Source of the DNA: CAZCVI01 sp964502145 | GTDB lineage: Bacteria > Acidobacteriota > Aminicenantia > UBA2199 | DNA: 32,366 nucleotides | Direction: 5' to 3' | Assembly: GCA_964502145.1 (NCBI GenBank) | Contig: CAZCVI010000080.1 | Location: 1-32,366, forward strand | Shown here: piece by piece, positions 1 to 6,765 of the stretch | How the letters are laid out: each line of letters begins with the position of its first letter | How positions within the stretch are numbered: the stretch's first letter is position 1 | The notes under the pieces: generated by a model | What the model saw: only the letters and a program-made list of their open reading frames with translations | Told to the model about the DNA's origin: nothing | Databases searched by the model: none | Program-made: the position numbers and the translations under genes

Positions 1-50
1 TTTTCAACAAAAATATGTGGAAAATAATTTACACAAAATACTTGACACAA

Positions 51-302
51 CCTCTTTGCCAAACCGTTTCATCATTTTTCCACCCAGTTTTGCCTCTTTG
101 CCAGACCGTTTCATCATTTTTCCACCCAGTTTTGCCTCTTTGCCAGACCGTTTCATCATTTTTCCACCCAGTTTTGCCTCTTTGCCTAGCTGATTCATCA
201 TTTTTCCACCCAGTTTTGCCTTTTTGCCGGGCTGATTCATCATTTTTCCACCCAGTTTTGCCTCTTTGCCAGGCTGATTCATCATTTTTCCAGTCAGGTT
301 TG
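51..302. repeat. 42-bp tandem repeat, six copies (minisatellite)
   Basis: Six head-to-tail 42-bp units begin at 51, 93, 135, 177, 219 and 261. Each starts CCTCTTTGCC and carries TTTCATCATTTTTCCACCCA or the variant with TGATTCATCA; the last unit diverges in its final 12 bases. Because 42 is a multiple of three, both strands stay open through the array. The minus strand would encode 14-residue repeats of the type MMKRSGKEAKLGGK and the plus strand a Phe/Pro/Cys-rich repeat. I see no convincing ribosome binding site for either, so I call it a minisatellite rather than a gene. There are no spacers, so it is not a CRISPR array. Confidence 0.9.
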
Positions 303-346
303 CCCTTAAAAAATCAAGTTGGACATCTTTTTTAGACTATTATATC

Positions 347-545
347 CAGATAGTCCAGTTTTTTCTGAAACGTGCCACCAGTTTACCTGGAATCACCGCC
401 AAATTATTGTAATCGTTGTGGACGATGTGGACTAAGTGGACGATGTGGACGATGTGGACAAAAAAATGCTTTTGTTTTCGGTCCACATCGTCCACTCTGT
501 CCATGTTGTCCATGCATTTTCACATATTTGGCGGTGCATCCAGGT
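347..545. repeat. Palindromic element E1 of 9-bp units, preceded by a partial arm (E0)
   Basis: The outer inverted ends are ACCTGGAATCACCGCCAAAT at 385-404 and its near-complement at 526-545 (18 of 20 match). Inside, a left arm at 418-459 repeats the 9-mer GTGGACGAT and a right arm at 481-511 repeats GTCCACATC, so the arms can pair into a long hairpin around a 21-nt loop at 460-480. At 347-371 lies a fragment that matches the right end of element E2 (AGATAGTCCAG followed by CTGAAAC), apparently the remains of a neighbouring copy. No protein is suggested. Confidence 0.8.
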
Positions 546-557
546 CCAAATTCTGCC

Positions 558-586
558 TTGCAATTCTATTGTTTTTTGTTTAAAAT
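558..586 (+). promoter_or_regulatory. Promoter of the adenosine deaminase remnant, leaderless geometry
   Basis: TTGCAA at 558-563, a 17-bp spacer, then TAAAAT at 581-586. The ATG follows after only 5 nt, so the transcript would begin at or next to the start codon. It lies 12 bp beyond the end of palindromic element E1. Confidence 0.6.
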
Positions 587-591
587 AATCC

Positions 592-999
592 ATGCTTAAA
601 AATAAAAACCTGTTACGACGAGACGAGATTCAGTTATTACCCAAAATAGAGCTCCATGTACACTTGGACTGCTGCCTTAGTTTTGATCTTCTTTCGCAAC
701 TTAAACCCGGTATCACCCGCGCAGAATACGCCACTGATTTTGTGGGCCGCCCCAAATTCAAAGACTTGGCTGATTTCCTGAAAATAATCGACCATAGTCT
801 GGAACTGATGCAAACACCCGAAAACCTTCACTTAATCACGGCAGACCTCTTCCAACAATTTCAAAAAGACCATGTGATTTACGCGGAAATCCGCTTCGCC
901 CCCTTTTTACACCTGTCTGGCGGTTTATCACCCGCATCATTTTTTAAAAGCACCACGGATAATCGTGGTAAGCTGGACTTTCTGGACGCTCTGGACTAA
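592..999 (+). pseudogene. add: Adenosine deaminase, N-terminal fragment truncated by a repeat element
   Basis: The first ~115 residues match the start of adenosine/adenine deaminases, which hydrolyse adenosine to inosine and are normally about 330-350 residues long. Visible family features are LPKIELHVHLD (residues ~16-26), whose HxH binds the catalytic metal, and the later block YAEIRFAPFLH. After about residue 115 the similarity stops, and the frame reads through the left arm of repeat element E2 (GKLDFLDALD) to a stop at 999. The later catalytic His, Glu and Asp residues are therefore missing and the product cannot be an active deaminase. No remainder of the gene is found beyond the element. 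The start is set by the ATG at 592 directly behind a good promoter. Confidence 0.8.
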
Positions 1000-1100
1000 C
1001 TGGACAAGCTGGACAAAATCCAAAGGTTTTAGGAAGTCCAGTTGGTCCAGTATGTCCAGATAGTCCTAGCTTTCCTGAAACTTGGCGGCGAATCCAGGTC
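968..1100. repeat. Palindromic element E2 of 9-bp units
   Basis: Left arm at 968-1014 made of units such as CTGGACTTT and CTGGACGCT; loop at 1015-1034; right arm at 1035-1067 with AGTCCAGTT, GGTCCAGTA and similar units that can pair with the left arm. The right terminus at 1082-1100 (TTGGCGGCGAATCCAGGTC) matches the right terminus of E1. It separates the broken adenosine deaminase from the 3' end of the converging M20 gene and could also act as a two-way terminator. Confidence 0.75.
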
Positions 1101-1105
1101 GTCTT

Positions 1106-2344
1106 TTAGGGTTGTAAAAAGATATGTGCAAAGACCCGGGCGTCGGTAATGGTATTCTCAATGGAAGCATATTCATCGGGTGCATGTAAGGTATCATCCA
1201 GAGTTGTCCAACACACGGCGGGAAGATTTTTTTCGCGGAAACAAGCCGCCACTGTACCGCCACCAATGCCCATTGTTTTCGCTTCCCGGCCCGTGATCTC
1301 TTTAACCGCTTTTTTTAATGCCAGACAAACCGGAGCATGCACCGATGTTGGCGTAGGCGCTGTTTTTTCCTGGGGATAGGAAATAACCAGTTTGACCCCG
1401 AATTCTTTTTCAATTTCCGTGGCCCAGCCGTGTATTTTTGCTTTGATCTCGTCCAACGGGTAACTGGGAAGTATCCGGCAATCGAAATAAACCACATCAT
1501 TCCCTGGAATCGTATTGATATTATCGCCGTTTTTTTCTTTTTTAGTCGGTTCGAAGGTCGAGATCGGTGGATCGTACACATCGTCTTTTTGATTGAATGC
1601 TGAATAGAGCTGATCCATTTTTACGATGAAATGTGCGCCAGCGCGATGGGCGTTAATGCCTTTGTCCGGGGTTGAGGCATGCGTATCTTTTCCAATTGTT
1701 TCGCATTTAATCCAGAGGATGGATTTCTCAGCTACCTCAATGATAATGCCTTTTGGGTCACCCGCATCGGGAACAAGAATAAAGTCCTCTGCTTTACATA
1801 AATCGGGTCGTTCTTTCAGAACATGTTCGATGCCGTACTGGGAACCGGTTTCCTCATCAGCCACCAGAATCAAGCCCACATTGTATTCGGGTTGAATTTT
1901 TAAATCGTGGAGTATCTTTACCGCTAACAAAGCCGAAACGATTGCTTGTTGATTATCTTCAGTACCCCGTCCGTAGAGTTTCCCGTCTTTTTCCACCACT
2001 TGGTAAGGGTTGCTTTGCCAGCCATCGCCGGGCGGGACAACATCCATGTGCGCCATAATCCAGGTCGTGCGGCTGGAAGATTTCCCTTTTATCGTGTACA
2101 CCAGGTTTGGGCGGTATTTTGATGGCACGCGGTCATCCGGGGCATTGATCTCTTCCAGCGTGTCGAATTTAATACCCATATCCGTTATAAACTGTTTCAG
2201 AAACTCCGCTTTTTGGGTTTCGCCTGTGCCTTCGCTGGTAGGACCAATAGCGGGAATAGCGGTTAAGCCTGTTTGTAATTTAATAATAAAATCGCGGTAT
2301 TTGTCGTTTACTTCTGTTAAACCGGGAATGGTAATATTAGCCAT
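1106..2344 (-). CDS. M20 family metallo-hydrolase (ArgE/DapE/carboxypeptidase type)
   Basis: A 412-residue zinc-dependent M20 hydrolase, probably a cytosolic aminoacylase, peptidase or carboxypeptidase; the exact substrate cannot be read from sequence. Metal and catalytic residues are in the expected places: HMDVV (H99, D101), GRGTED (D130), DEE (E164, E165), VPDAG (D193), and a late LHAPDE histidine. The dimerisation (lid) domain falls at roughly residues 205-320. The ATG at 2344 is chosen because GAGGAG lies just upstream; an in-frame extension to 2491 has no such site and reads as non-protein-like sequence. No signal peptide. Promoter at 2402-2430. It stands alone and converges on the adenosine deaminase remnant, with repeat E2 between them. 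Confidence 0.93.
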   Translation of the reverse strand: MANITIPGLTEVNDKYRDFIIKLQTGLTAIPAIGPTSEGTGETQKAEFLKQFITDMGIKFDTLEEINAPDDRVPSKYRPNLVYTIKGKSSSRTTWIMAHMDVVPPGDGWQSNPYQVVEKDGKLYGRGTEDNQQAIVSALLAVKILHDLKIQPEYNVGLILVADEETGSQYGIEHVLKERPDLCKAEDFILVPDAGDPKGIIIEVAEKSILWIKCETIGKDTHASTPDKGINAHRAGAHFIVKMDQLYSAFNQKDDVYDPPISTFEPTKKEKNGDNINTIPGNDVVYFDCRILPSYPLDEIKAKIHGWATEIEKEFGVKLVISYPQEKTAPTPTSVHAPVCLALKKAVKEITGREAKTMGIGGGTVAACFREKNLPAVCWTTLDDTLHAPDEYASIENTITDARVFAHIFLQP

Positions 2345-2401
2345 AATTAAACTCCTCTTGCTTCTTGTTTCAACTTTATTTTTTATTTCATCATGACTGC
2401 A

Positions 2402-2430
2402 ATTATAAATAAAAAAAATCCAAATTTCAA
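2402..2430 (-). promoter_or_regulatory. Promoter of the M20 hydrolase gene
   Basis: On the minus strand: TTGAAA (2430-2425), 17-bp spacer, TATAAT (2407-2402). The start codon is about 57 nt further on with its own Shine-Dalgarno, so this is a normal leadered transcript. Confidence 0.65.
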
Positions 2431-2552
2431 TGGCAAAAAAAAGATTAGCAGTGTTTCGGTTCACCGTGAAATGGACACCCACATAAACCAAAAAGTGGGA
2501 AAGCGGCTAAATTTACATCTTAACTTTGTACTCAAGGGCAACCTCCAGATAA

Positions 2553-3839
2553 TTATCTATTATCATAAATTTTTCCCTGGGTTGTCCATTTCCAAAGGGG
2601 AATAAACGTGATTTCACCTTTGGTGCCGTACCATTCAACGGTTTCCCTGTTGTCGTAATCGCCGGTAATGATGGTCAGGTTGGAACAGTGTAAATCTTTA
2701 AAACCATGAAGCAAGGCACGAATTTCTCTGCTCCGGGTTTTTTCGTCAGTAACATCATAACATACCTGGATGAGCTCGGTTATTTCCAAACCGCGTTTCA
2801 CCACAAAATCAATCTCATAACCCTGTGGGTTCTTATAATAATAAAACTCCAATTCCCCCATCAATTCCCTGCGTTTTAATTCCACGGCCACAAGGTTTTC
2901 ATAAAGTGGGCCGATATTGCCGGTAAAATTAAAGGCACGGGAACTGATGAACCCATTGTCAATAGTATATATCTTTTTATTGGATTTCACCTGCTCCTTG
3001 TATTTATAGGAAAAGCCATTCACCTTAAAAAACAGGAAAGCTTCTTCCAGCAGGTCAATATACTTGGTAATAGAACTGATACTTTTTAAGCCAGTCAAAC
3101 GAGTCAAGGTTTTATAGGAGATAAAACTGGTGGCATTGGAAACCAAGTACCTGGACAAATCCCCCAGGGGTTTAGAAAACCGGATATTATGGCGTTTAAC
3201 CACGTCTTTAAATAAAATAGCATCGTGCAAGGTGCGCAAATACTCATTGTACTCCAAACCTTTAACCAACGGTTCCGGGTAGCCTCCGGCATACAGATAG
3301 TCATGCAGTTTGGCTTTGATCTCGCCACTGGTGGATTCTTCCATGTTTCTGAAAAAGCCACAATATTCGCTGAATGAAAAAGGAAACACGATGGTACAAA
3401 TATACCGTCCGGTTAAATGGGTGGCCAGTTCTTTGCTCAGTAAATTGGCATTGCTGCCAGTAAGAACCAAGTTATACCCCTGTCTTTGCAGGCGATTTAC
3501 GAACAGTTCCCATTTGGGGAGGTTTTGGATTTCATCCAAGAACAAGGTTTTTGGGTTATTGTATAACGAGTTGATAGTATCAATAAGATCACTGTAATTC
3601 GCCACCGTCACCATACTTTCATCATCGAAATTGATGTACCCGAAATTACCCGCTTTTTTTAATTCATGGATGGCAAAAAAGCTTTTCCCGGCCCGTCTCG
3701 GACCAATGATCACTTTGATGATATCTTTGTCCAGTTCTTTTAACGCCGTGTTTCTGAGCACATAGGTTTTTTGGTTAACATTCTCAAGTTCCCGTTTTTG
3801 CAAAAGCAACACATCGCGAAAGTTCGTCATTTTGTCCAT
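2553..3839 (-). CDS. AAA ATPase with C-terminal DUF4143-type nuclease-like domain
   Basis: A 428-residue ATP-binding protein of the widespread AAA_14/DUF4143 group, whose cellular role is not established. The P-loop GPRRAGKS lies at about residues 46-53 and the Walker B LFLDEIQ at about 98-104. A winged-helix-like middle region is followed by the C-terminal DUF4143 domain. There the pattern YKNPQGYEIDFVVKRG (D..V.K) resembles the core of PD-(D/E)XK folds; this is family knowledge plus inference. The first ATG (3839) abuts AGG, and the in-frame ATG at 3830 is better spaced from it, so 3830 may be the true start. The predicted mRNA begins with a perfect palindrome (3843-3872). Genes of this type are scattered, often as single units, in many bacterial genomes. 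Confidence 0.9.
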   Translation of the reverse strand: MDKMTNFRDVLLLQKRELENVNQKTYVLRNTALKELDKDIIKVIIGPRRAGKSFFAIHELKKAGNFGYINFDDESMVTVANYSDLIDTINSLYNNPKTLFLDEIQNLPKWELFVNRLQRQGYNLVLTGSNANLLSKELATHLTGRYICTIVFPFSFSEYCGFFRNMEESTSGEIKAKLHDYLYAGGYPEPLVKGLEYNEYLRTLHDAILFKDVVKRHNIRFSKPLGDLSRYLVSNATSFISYKTLTRLTGLKSISSITKYIDLLEEAFLFFKVNGFSYKYKEQVKSNKKIYTIDNGFISSRAFNFTGNIGPLYENLVAVELKRRELMGELEFYYYKNPQGYEIDFVVKRGLEITELIQVCYDVTDEKTRSREIRALLHGFKDLHCSNLTIITGDYDNRETVEWYGTKGEITFIPLWKWTTQGKIYDNR

Positions 3840-3842
3840 CCT

Positions 3843-3872
3843 AATGGATAAAACTTCGAAGTTTTATCCATT
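3843..3872 (-). promoter_or_regulatory. Perfect 30-bp palindrome at the 5' end of the DUF4143 ATPase transcript
   Basis: Two 15-base halves (AATGGATAAAACTTC and its exact complement) meet without a spacer. The predicted start of transcription is near 3873, so the palindrome would occupy about +1 to +30, ending 3 nt before the first ATG. It could be an operator for a dimeric repressor, possibly the product itself, or an mRNA 5' hairpin that masks the start. Confidence 0.75.
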
Positions 3873-3879
3873 ATAATTT

Positions 3880-3908
3880 ATTTTAACCGCAAATTTTATA
3901 AAAATCAA
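3880..3908 (-). promoter_or_regulatory. Promoter of the DUF4143 ATPase gene
   Basis: Minus strand TTGATT (3908-3903), 17-bp spacer, TAAAAT (3885-3880). An alternative TATAAT at 3875-3870 lacks a matching -35. Confidence 0.5.
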
Positions 3909-4159
3909 GCCCTCGGAAAGAAAAATGTTTTGGGGGACAGCCCTATGAATCAAAAAAGAGTTGCAACAAGCCAGGATTTGTCACGTGCGGTCCTTTAGCA
4001 ACAGCAACACGGGAAAAAAAAAGGAGAGTTGCTGTTGACGTGCGGTTGAGGTTGACAGATTCTTTGTTCTATGTTAAAAAGAACATGATGACTAAGAAAA
4101 GCAAATTTCACATGATGATACACTGGGCAATAAAATGAAGTGAAGGGGACTATTCGAAA
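3909..4159 (+). promoter_or_regulatory. Leader region of the NotI-like restriction operon
   Basis: No gene is seen here. TTGACA at 4052-4057 followed after 17 bp by TAAAAA at 4075-4080 is a plausible but imperfect promoter for the restriction gene. Upstream, AACAGCAAC (about 4003-4011) and its complement GTTGCTGTT (4028-4036) can form a hairpin, and ACGTGCGGT occurs twice (about 3984 and 4039). These repeats could be control sites, but no controller-protein gene is present. Confidence 0.4.
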
Positions 4160-5041
4160 ATGACGCAACATAAACAACCATTGGCTGAGGTTTTTGGGCA
4201 TCTAATCAGTGATTCCTCTCCCCAGGCGATTCGCTACCGTTCCAATCGTCTTTGTCCCTTCAATAACAAAGTGCCCAATTGCACCAAGGACAAAGCGAAG
4301 AATCCCCTCGGTGTATGTAGTGTATTCCACAATGAATCATCTGTTATAACCTGTCCGATACGATTTAGGGAGGATTGGCGAATTACCGATGATGCCGCTT
4401 CTTTTTTCTTTAATGAAGGTATGGCATGGACCTCGCTTACCGAAGTTCGCCTGAACGATGCGCAAGGTAAGTCGGCTGGAAATATTGATGTTATCCTTGT
4501 GGCATATGATGAAAATGGAAAAGTTTTGGATTTCGGCGCTCTGGAAATACAAGCGGTTTACATTTCCGGTAATGTTCGTGACCCCTTCGAGTATTATATG
4601 AAAGACCCGGGGGCGCGAGGACAAATGGATTGGTCTACTCAGCCCTTTTATCCACGCCCGGATTATCTCTCCTCTTCACGAAAACGACTTGCGCCGCAGT
4701 TATTGTTCAAGGGTGGAATCCTTCATGCTTGGCAGAAGAAAACAGCGGTGGCGTTGAACAAAAGTTTTTTTGAAACGCTTCCCACCATGGCAACAGTGCC
4801 AAAAGCGGAAGCGGATATTGCTTGGTTAATATATGATCTCCAATTAATCAATGATGGGGAACACGAAAGATTTAAACTCATAAAAGTAGATGAAGTCTTT
4901 ACCGCATTCGAGCCAGCACTTTTGTCAATTACTACCTCTGTGCCAGGGAATGTGGCGGACTTTTTGAAACTACTCCAGGGAAAACTTGACGAGCAGCTTG
5001 AAACACCTCCCACCAATAAGACTATTGAACAGCCATTCTAA
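4160..5041 (+). CDS. NotI-family type II restriction endonuclease
   Basis: A 293-residue protein closely resembling the NotI restriction endonuclease family. The characteristic blocks are all present: RYRSNRLCPFNN, PNCTKDK, GVCS and FREDWRITDDAA. Four cysteines (C32, C41, C53, C65) correspond to the structural iron-binding cysteines known in NotI. The nuclease core of PD-(D/E)XK type is visible as E95, GNIDV (D110) and LEIQ (E129, Q131), with Gln in the usual Lys position. It would cut unmodified DNA at a rare or specific site. The next gene, a DNA adenine methyltransferase, starts one base after the stop codon, so the two form a restriction-modification pair. The methylase type implies an adenine in the target, unlike NotI's GCGGCCGC. 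The ATG at 4160 fits the NotI N-terminus; a GAAGGGGA stretch lies upstream. Confidence 0.93.
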   Translation: MTQHKQPLAEVFGHLISDSSPQAIRYRSNRLCPFNNKVPNCTKDKAKNPLGVCSVFHNESSVITCPIRFREDWRITDDAASFFFNEGMAWTSLTEVRLNDAQGKSAGNIDVILVAYDENGKVLDFGALEIQAVYISGNVRDPFEYYMKDPGARGQMDWSTQPFYPRPDYLSSSRKRLAPQLLFKGGILHAWQKKTAVALNKSFFETLPTMATVPKAEADIAWLIYDLQLINDGEHERFKLIKVDEVFTAFEPALLSITTSVPGNVADFLKLLQGKLDEQLETPPTNKTIEQPF

Positions 5042-5042
5042 A

Positions 5043-5945
5043 ATGAAAATGCAAGGGCAGCCAACATTATTTCCAGAAATATATGAATGTCTGGCTCCAC
5101 CAAGGCCAGTCAATGTGGCTTCGGTTCCGCAGAGAAGTCCTTTTCGTTATCCCGGTGGAAAAACATGGTTTGTTCCCACGTTTCGCGATTGGGTGGATAG
5201 TCTTCAGTCAAAGCCCGAAGTTCTAATTGAGCCTTTTGCTGGTGGTGGGATTATCGGTCTCACAGGTTTGTTTGAAAACCTTGTTTCCCGTGTTGTTTTG
5301 GTTGAATTGGATGAGGATGTTGCCGCAGTTTGGCAATCTGTGGTAGATGGTCACGCCGAATGGCTTGCCAATAGAATTCTTGCGTTTGAACTGACAAAAG
5401 AATCTGTGGTTGCAGAGATGAGTAAATCAAATTCGGATATCAGGGAGAAAGCCTTTCAAACTATCTTGAAGAATCGCACGTGCCATGGTGGTATATTGGC
5501 CGAGGGTTCGGGTTTTTTGAAGAATGGAGAAAATGGCAAGGGCATAACCTCCCGCTGGTATCCTGCCACACTGGCCCAAAGGTTCCTCAACATAAAACGT
5601 ATCGCAGATGGAATTTCCTTTTGCAAGGAAGATGGATTGGAAGTCATCCGCCAATATTCACATCGCCAGGACGTGATCTTTTTTATTGACCCGCCCTACA
5701 CTGCGGGCGGAAAGAGAGCAGGTAAAAGGCTTTATCGTCATTACGCCCTGGATCATGAAAAACTATTTGCACTCTGTGAATCCATCAAAGGTGATTTTCT
5801 AATGACCTATGACAATGCCGACGAAGTCAAATCTATGGCTAAGAATCATGGTTTCCAAATGCGTCTTATTCCCATGAAGAACACCCATCACGCGACAATG
5901 GAAGAACTTGTTATTGGCAAAGACCTGTCGTGGATGGATTGTTAA
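5043..5945 (+). CDS. DNA adenine N6-methyltransferase, D12 (Dam) class
   Basis: A 300-residue D12-class (alpha group) site-specific methyltransferase that transfers a methyl group from S-adenosylmethionine to adenine N6. Signature blocks are FRYPGGK (residues 34-40), the cofactor loop EPFAGGG (63-69) and the catalytic DPPY (216-219). It presumably protects the host against the NotI-like nuclease encoded just upstream. The ATG at 5043 is one base after the nuclease stop, favouring coupled translation; no strong Shine-Dalgarno is seen. An in-frame ATG at 4986 would overlap the nuclease gene by 56 bp and adds residues not typical of the family. Family relatives include Dam, EcoRV and DpnII methylases, which helps confine the target to an adenine-containing site. 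Confidence 0.93.
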   Translation: MKMQGQPTLFPEIYECLAPPRPVNVASVPQRSPFRYPGGKTWFVPTFRDWVDSLQSKPEVLIEPFAGGGIIGLTGLFENLVSRVVLVELDEDVAAVWQSVVDGHAEWLANRILAFELTKESVVAEMSKSNSDIREKAFQTILKNRTCHGGILAEGSGFLKNGENGKGITSRWYPATLAQRFLNIKRIADGISFCKEDGLEVIRQYSHRQDVIFFIDPPYTAGGKRAGKRLYRHYALDHEKLFALCESIKGDFLMTYDNADEVKSMAKNHGFQMRLIPMKNTHHATMEELVIGKDLSWMDC

Positions 5946-5960
5946 CCCTTTAGAAATAAA

Positions 5961-6040
5961 AGCATATTTTTTCTCATTAAAGGTATTATTAAAAAATAGA
6001 ACAACAAAATATCAAAGTCAAGTTGTTTAAAAAATATGCT
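5961..6040. terminator. Inverted repeat between convergent genes, possible two-way terminator
   Basis: AGCATATTTTTT (5961-5972) and its exact complement AAAAAATATGCT (6029-6040) enclose a second short stem (AACAAC/GTTGTT). The structure sits between the ends of the convergent methyltransferase and RelE toxin genes. The runs of T on each strand support termination, but the loop is long. Confidence 0.4.
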
Positions 6041-6089
6041 GTCAGGGGCATTTTCGGATTCACAACTCCAGTATGTAAGGCAACCTCTC

Positions 6090-6398
6090 TCATTCGCCAT
6101 TATATTTCAGGACATTTTTCAGAAGCCTGTTGCCTTGGCATATGGCTACGATTTCAATGGCTTCTTTTTGAATGCGATACACGATGCGGTAATTCCCGTA
6201 AATTTTTTCCCGGAGGTTTTTGTCCTTGCATTCTGGGACGATTCGACCGCTTTCCGGTACAATGGGGATATCTTTGATGATCTGGATTACTCGCTTGGCA
6301 AAAAGTCTGGCATAGTGCTCCGAATCTTTGGAAATATATTCGCAAATCTCCTCCAGGTTCGAAGCTGCCAATGGAGACCATATAATTATGAAAGCCAT
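6090..6398 (-). CDS. RelE/ParE family toxin
   Basis: A 102-residue protein with the RelE/ParE pattern: an N-terminal helix pair (SNLEEICEYISKDS), P-x-x-GR-x-VPE, REKIYGNYRIVYR and a last strand (IEIVAI) ending in GNR. Members either cleave mRNA on the ribosome (RelE) or inhibit gyrase (ParE); the sequence alone does not decide which. It is the second gene of a toxin-antitoxin pair and its start overlaps the antitoxin end by 13 bp, the usual coupled arrangement. It follows the antitoxin promoter at 6623-6651. Confidence 0.9.
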   Translation of the reverse strand: MAFIIIWSPLAASNLEEICEYISKDSEHYARLFAKRVIQIIKDIPIVPESGRIVPECKDKNLREKIYGNYRIVYRIQKEAIEIVAICQGNRLLKNVLKYNGE

Positions 6399-6574
6399 TG
6401 CGACAATCTGCTTTCCACCTCTTTGTGTGGAATTCCCTTTCCCTCATCCAATTGTATCAAACCTTCATCCACTTGAATTTTGAAATAAAGTTCCTCCATG
6501 ATATCATCAATGGTCACTTCATCAGGAAGCGTTTCAACCAATTTAATTACTTGCTCTTTAACACCGACATTCAT
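6386..6574 (-). CDS. Antitoxin partner of the RelE/ParE toxin
   Basis: A 62-residue acidic protein (TLPDEVTIDDIMEELYFK, then LDEGKGIPHKEV). This type of short helical antitoxin with a PDEVTIDDIMEELYFK-like core is typically found just before RelE/ParE toxins, and it should wrap and neutralise the toxin. The start at 6574 is set by AGGAGG six bases upstream; a longer in-frame reading to 6727 would run across the promoter and is rejected. It overlaps the toxin by 13 bp. Confidence 0.85.
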   Translation of the reverse strand: MNVGVKEQVIKLVETLPDEVTIDDIMEELYFKIQVDEGLIQLDEGKGIPHKEVESRLSQWLS

Positions 6575-6622
6575 TGTTTGCCTCCTATGTGTGATGGCAG
6601 AATTTTTAAGCCTCACTTTAAT

Positions 6623-6651
6623 ATTATGTGCGATCCGTCGTGAAATGTCAA
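6623..6651 (-). promoter_or_regulatory. Promoter of the toxin-antitoxin operon
   Basis: Minus strand TTGACA (6651-6646), 17-bp spacer, CATAAT (6628-6623). The leader to the antitoxin ATG is about 40 nt and includes an AGGAGG site. Confidence 0.75.
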
Positions 6652-6765
6652 TAAAAAAAAGTACGAGCGATTTAGGGATGGATGCGGTTACTTCTGGAAT
6701 CTTGGGAATGTAGGTGTCCGGCCGCATGTGGCAGGATGCTTACATTAAAAATTAACCATTCTCAA

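Noticed and set aside
4..285. Minus-strand frame of 93 codons through the 42-bp repeats as a real Lys/Gly-rich repeat protein
   Set aside because: The open frame follows automatically from a repeat period divisible by three; no clear ribosome binding site or promoter and the opposite strand is open as well.
51..302. CRISPR array
   Set aside because: Units are directly adjacent with no unique spacers, and no cas gene is present.
372..599. Cysteine-rich plus-strand frame (NRCGRCGLSGRCGRCG)
   Set aside because: It is a translation of the 9-bp units of element E1 and has no independent support.
6036..6476. Plus-strand frame of 146 codons opposite the toxin-antitoxin genes
   Set aside because: It lies antisense to well-supported RelE/antitoxin genes and has no family resemblance.
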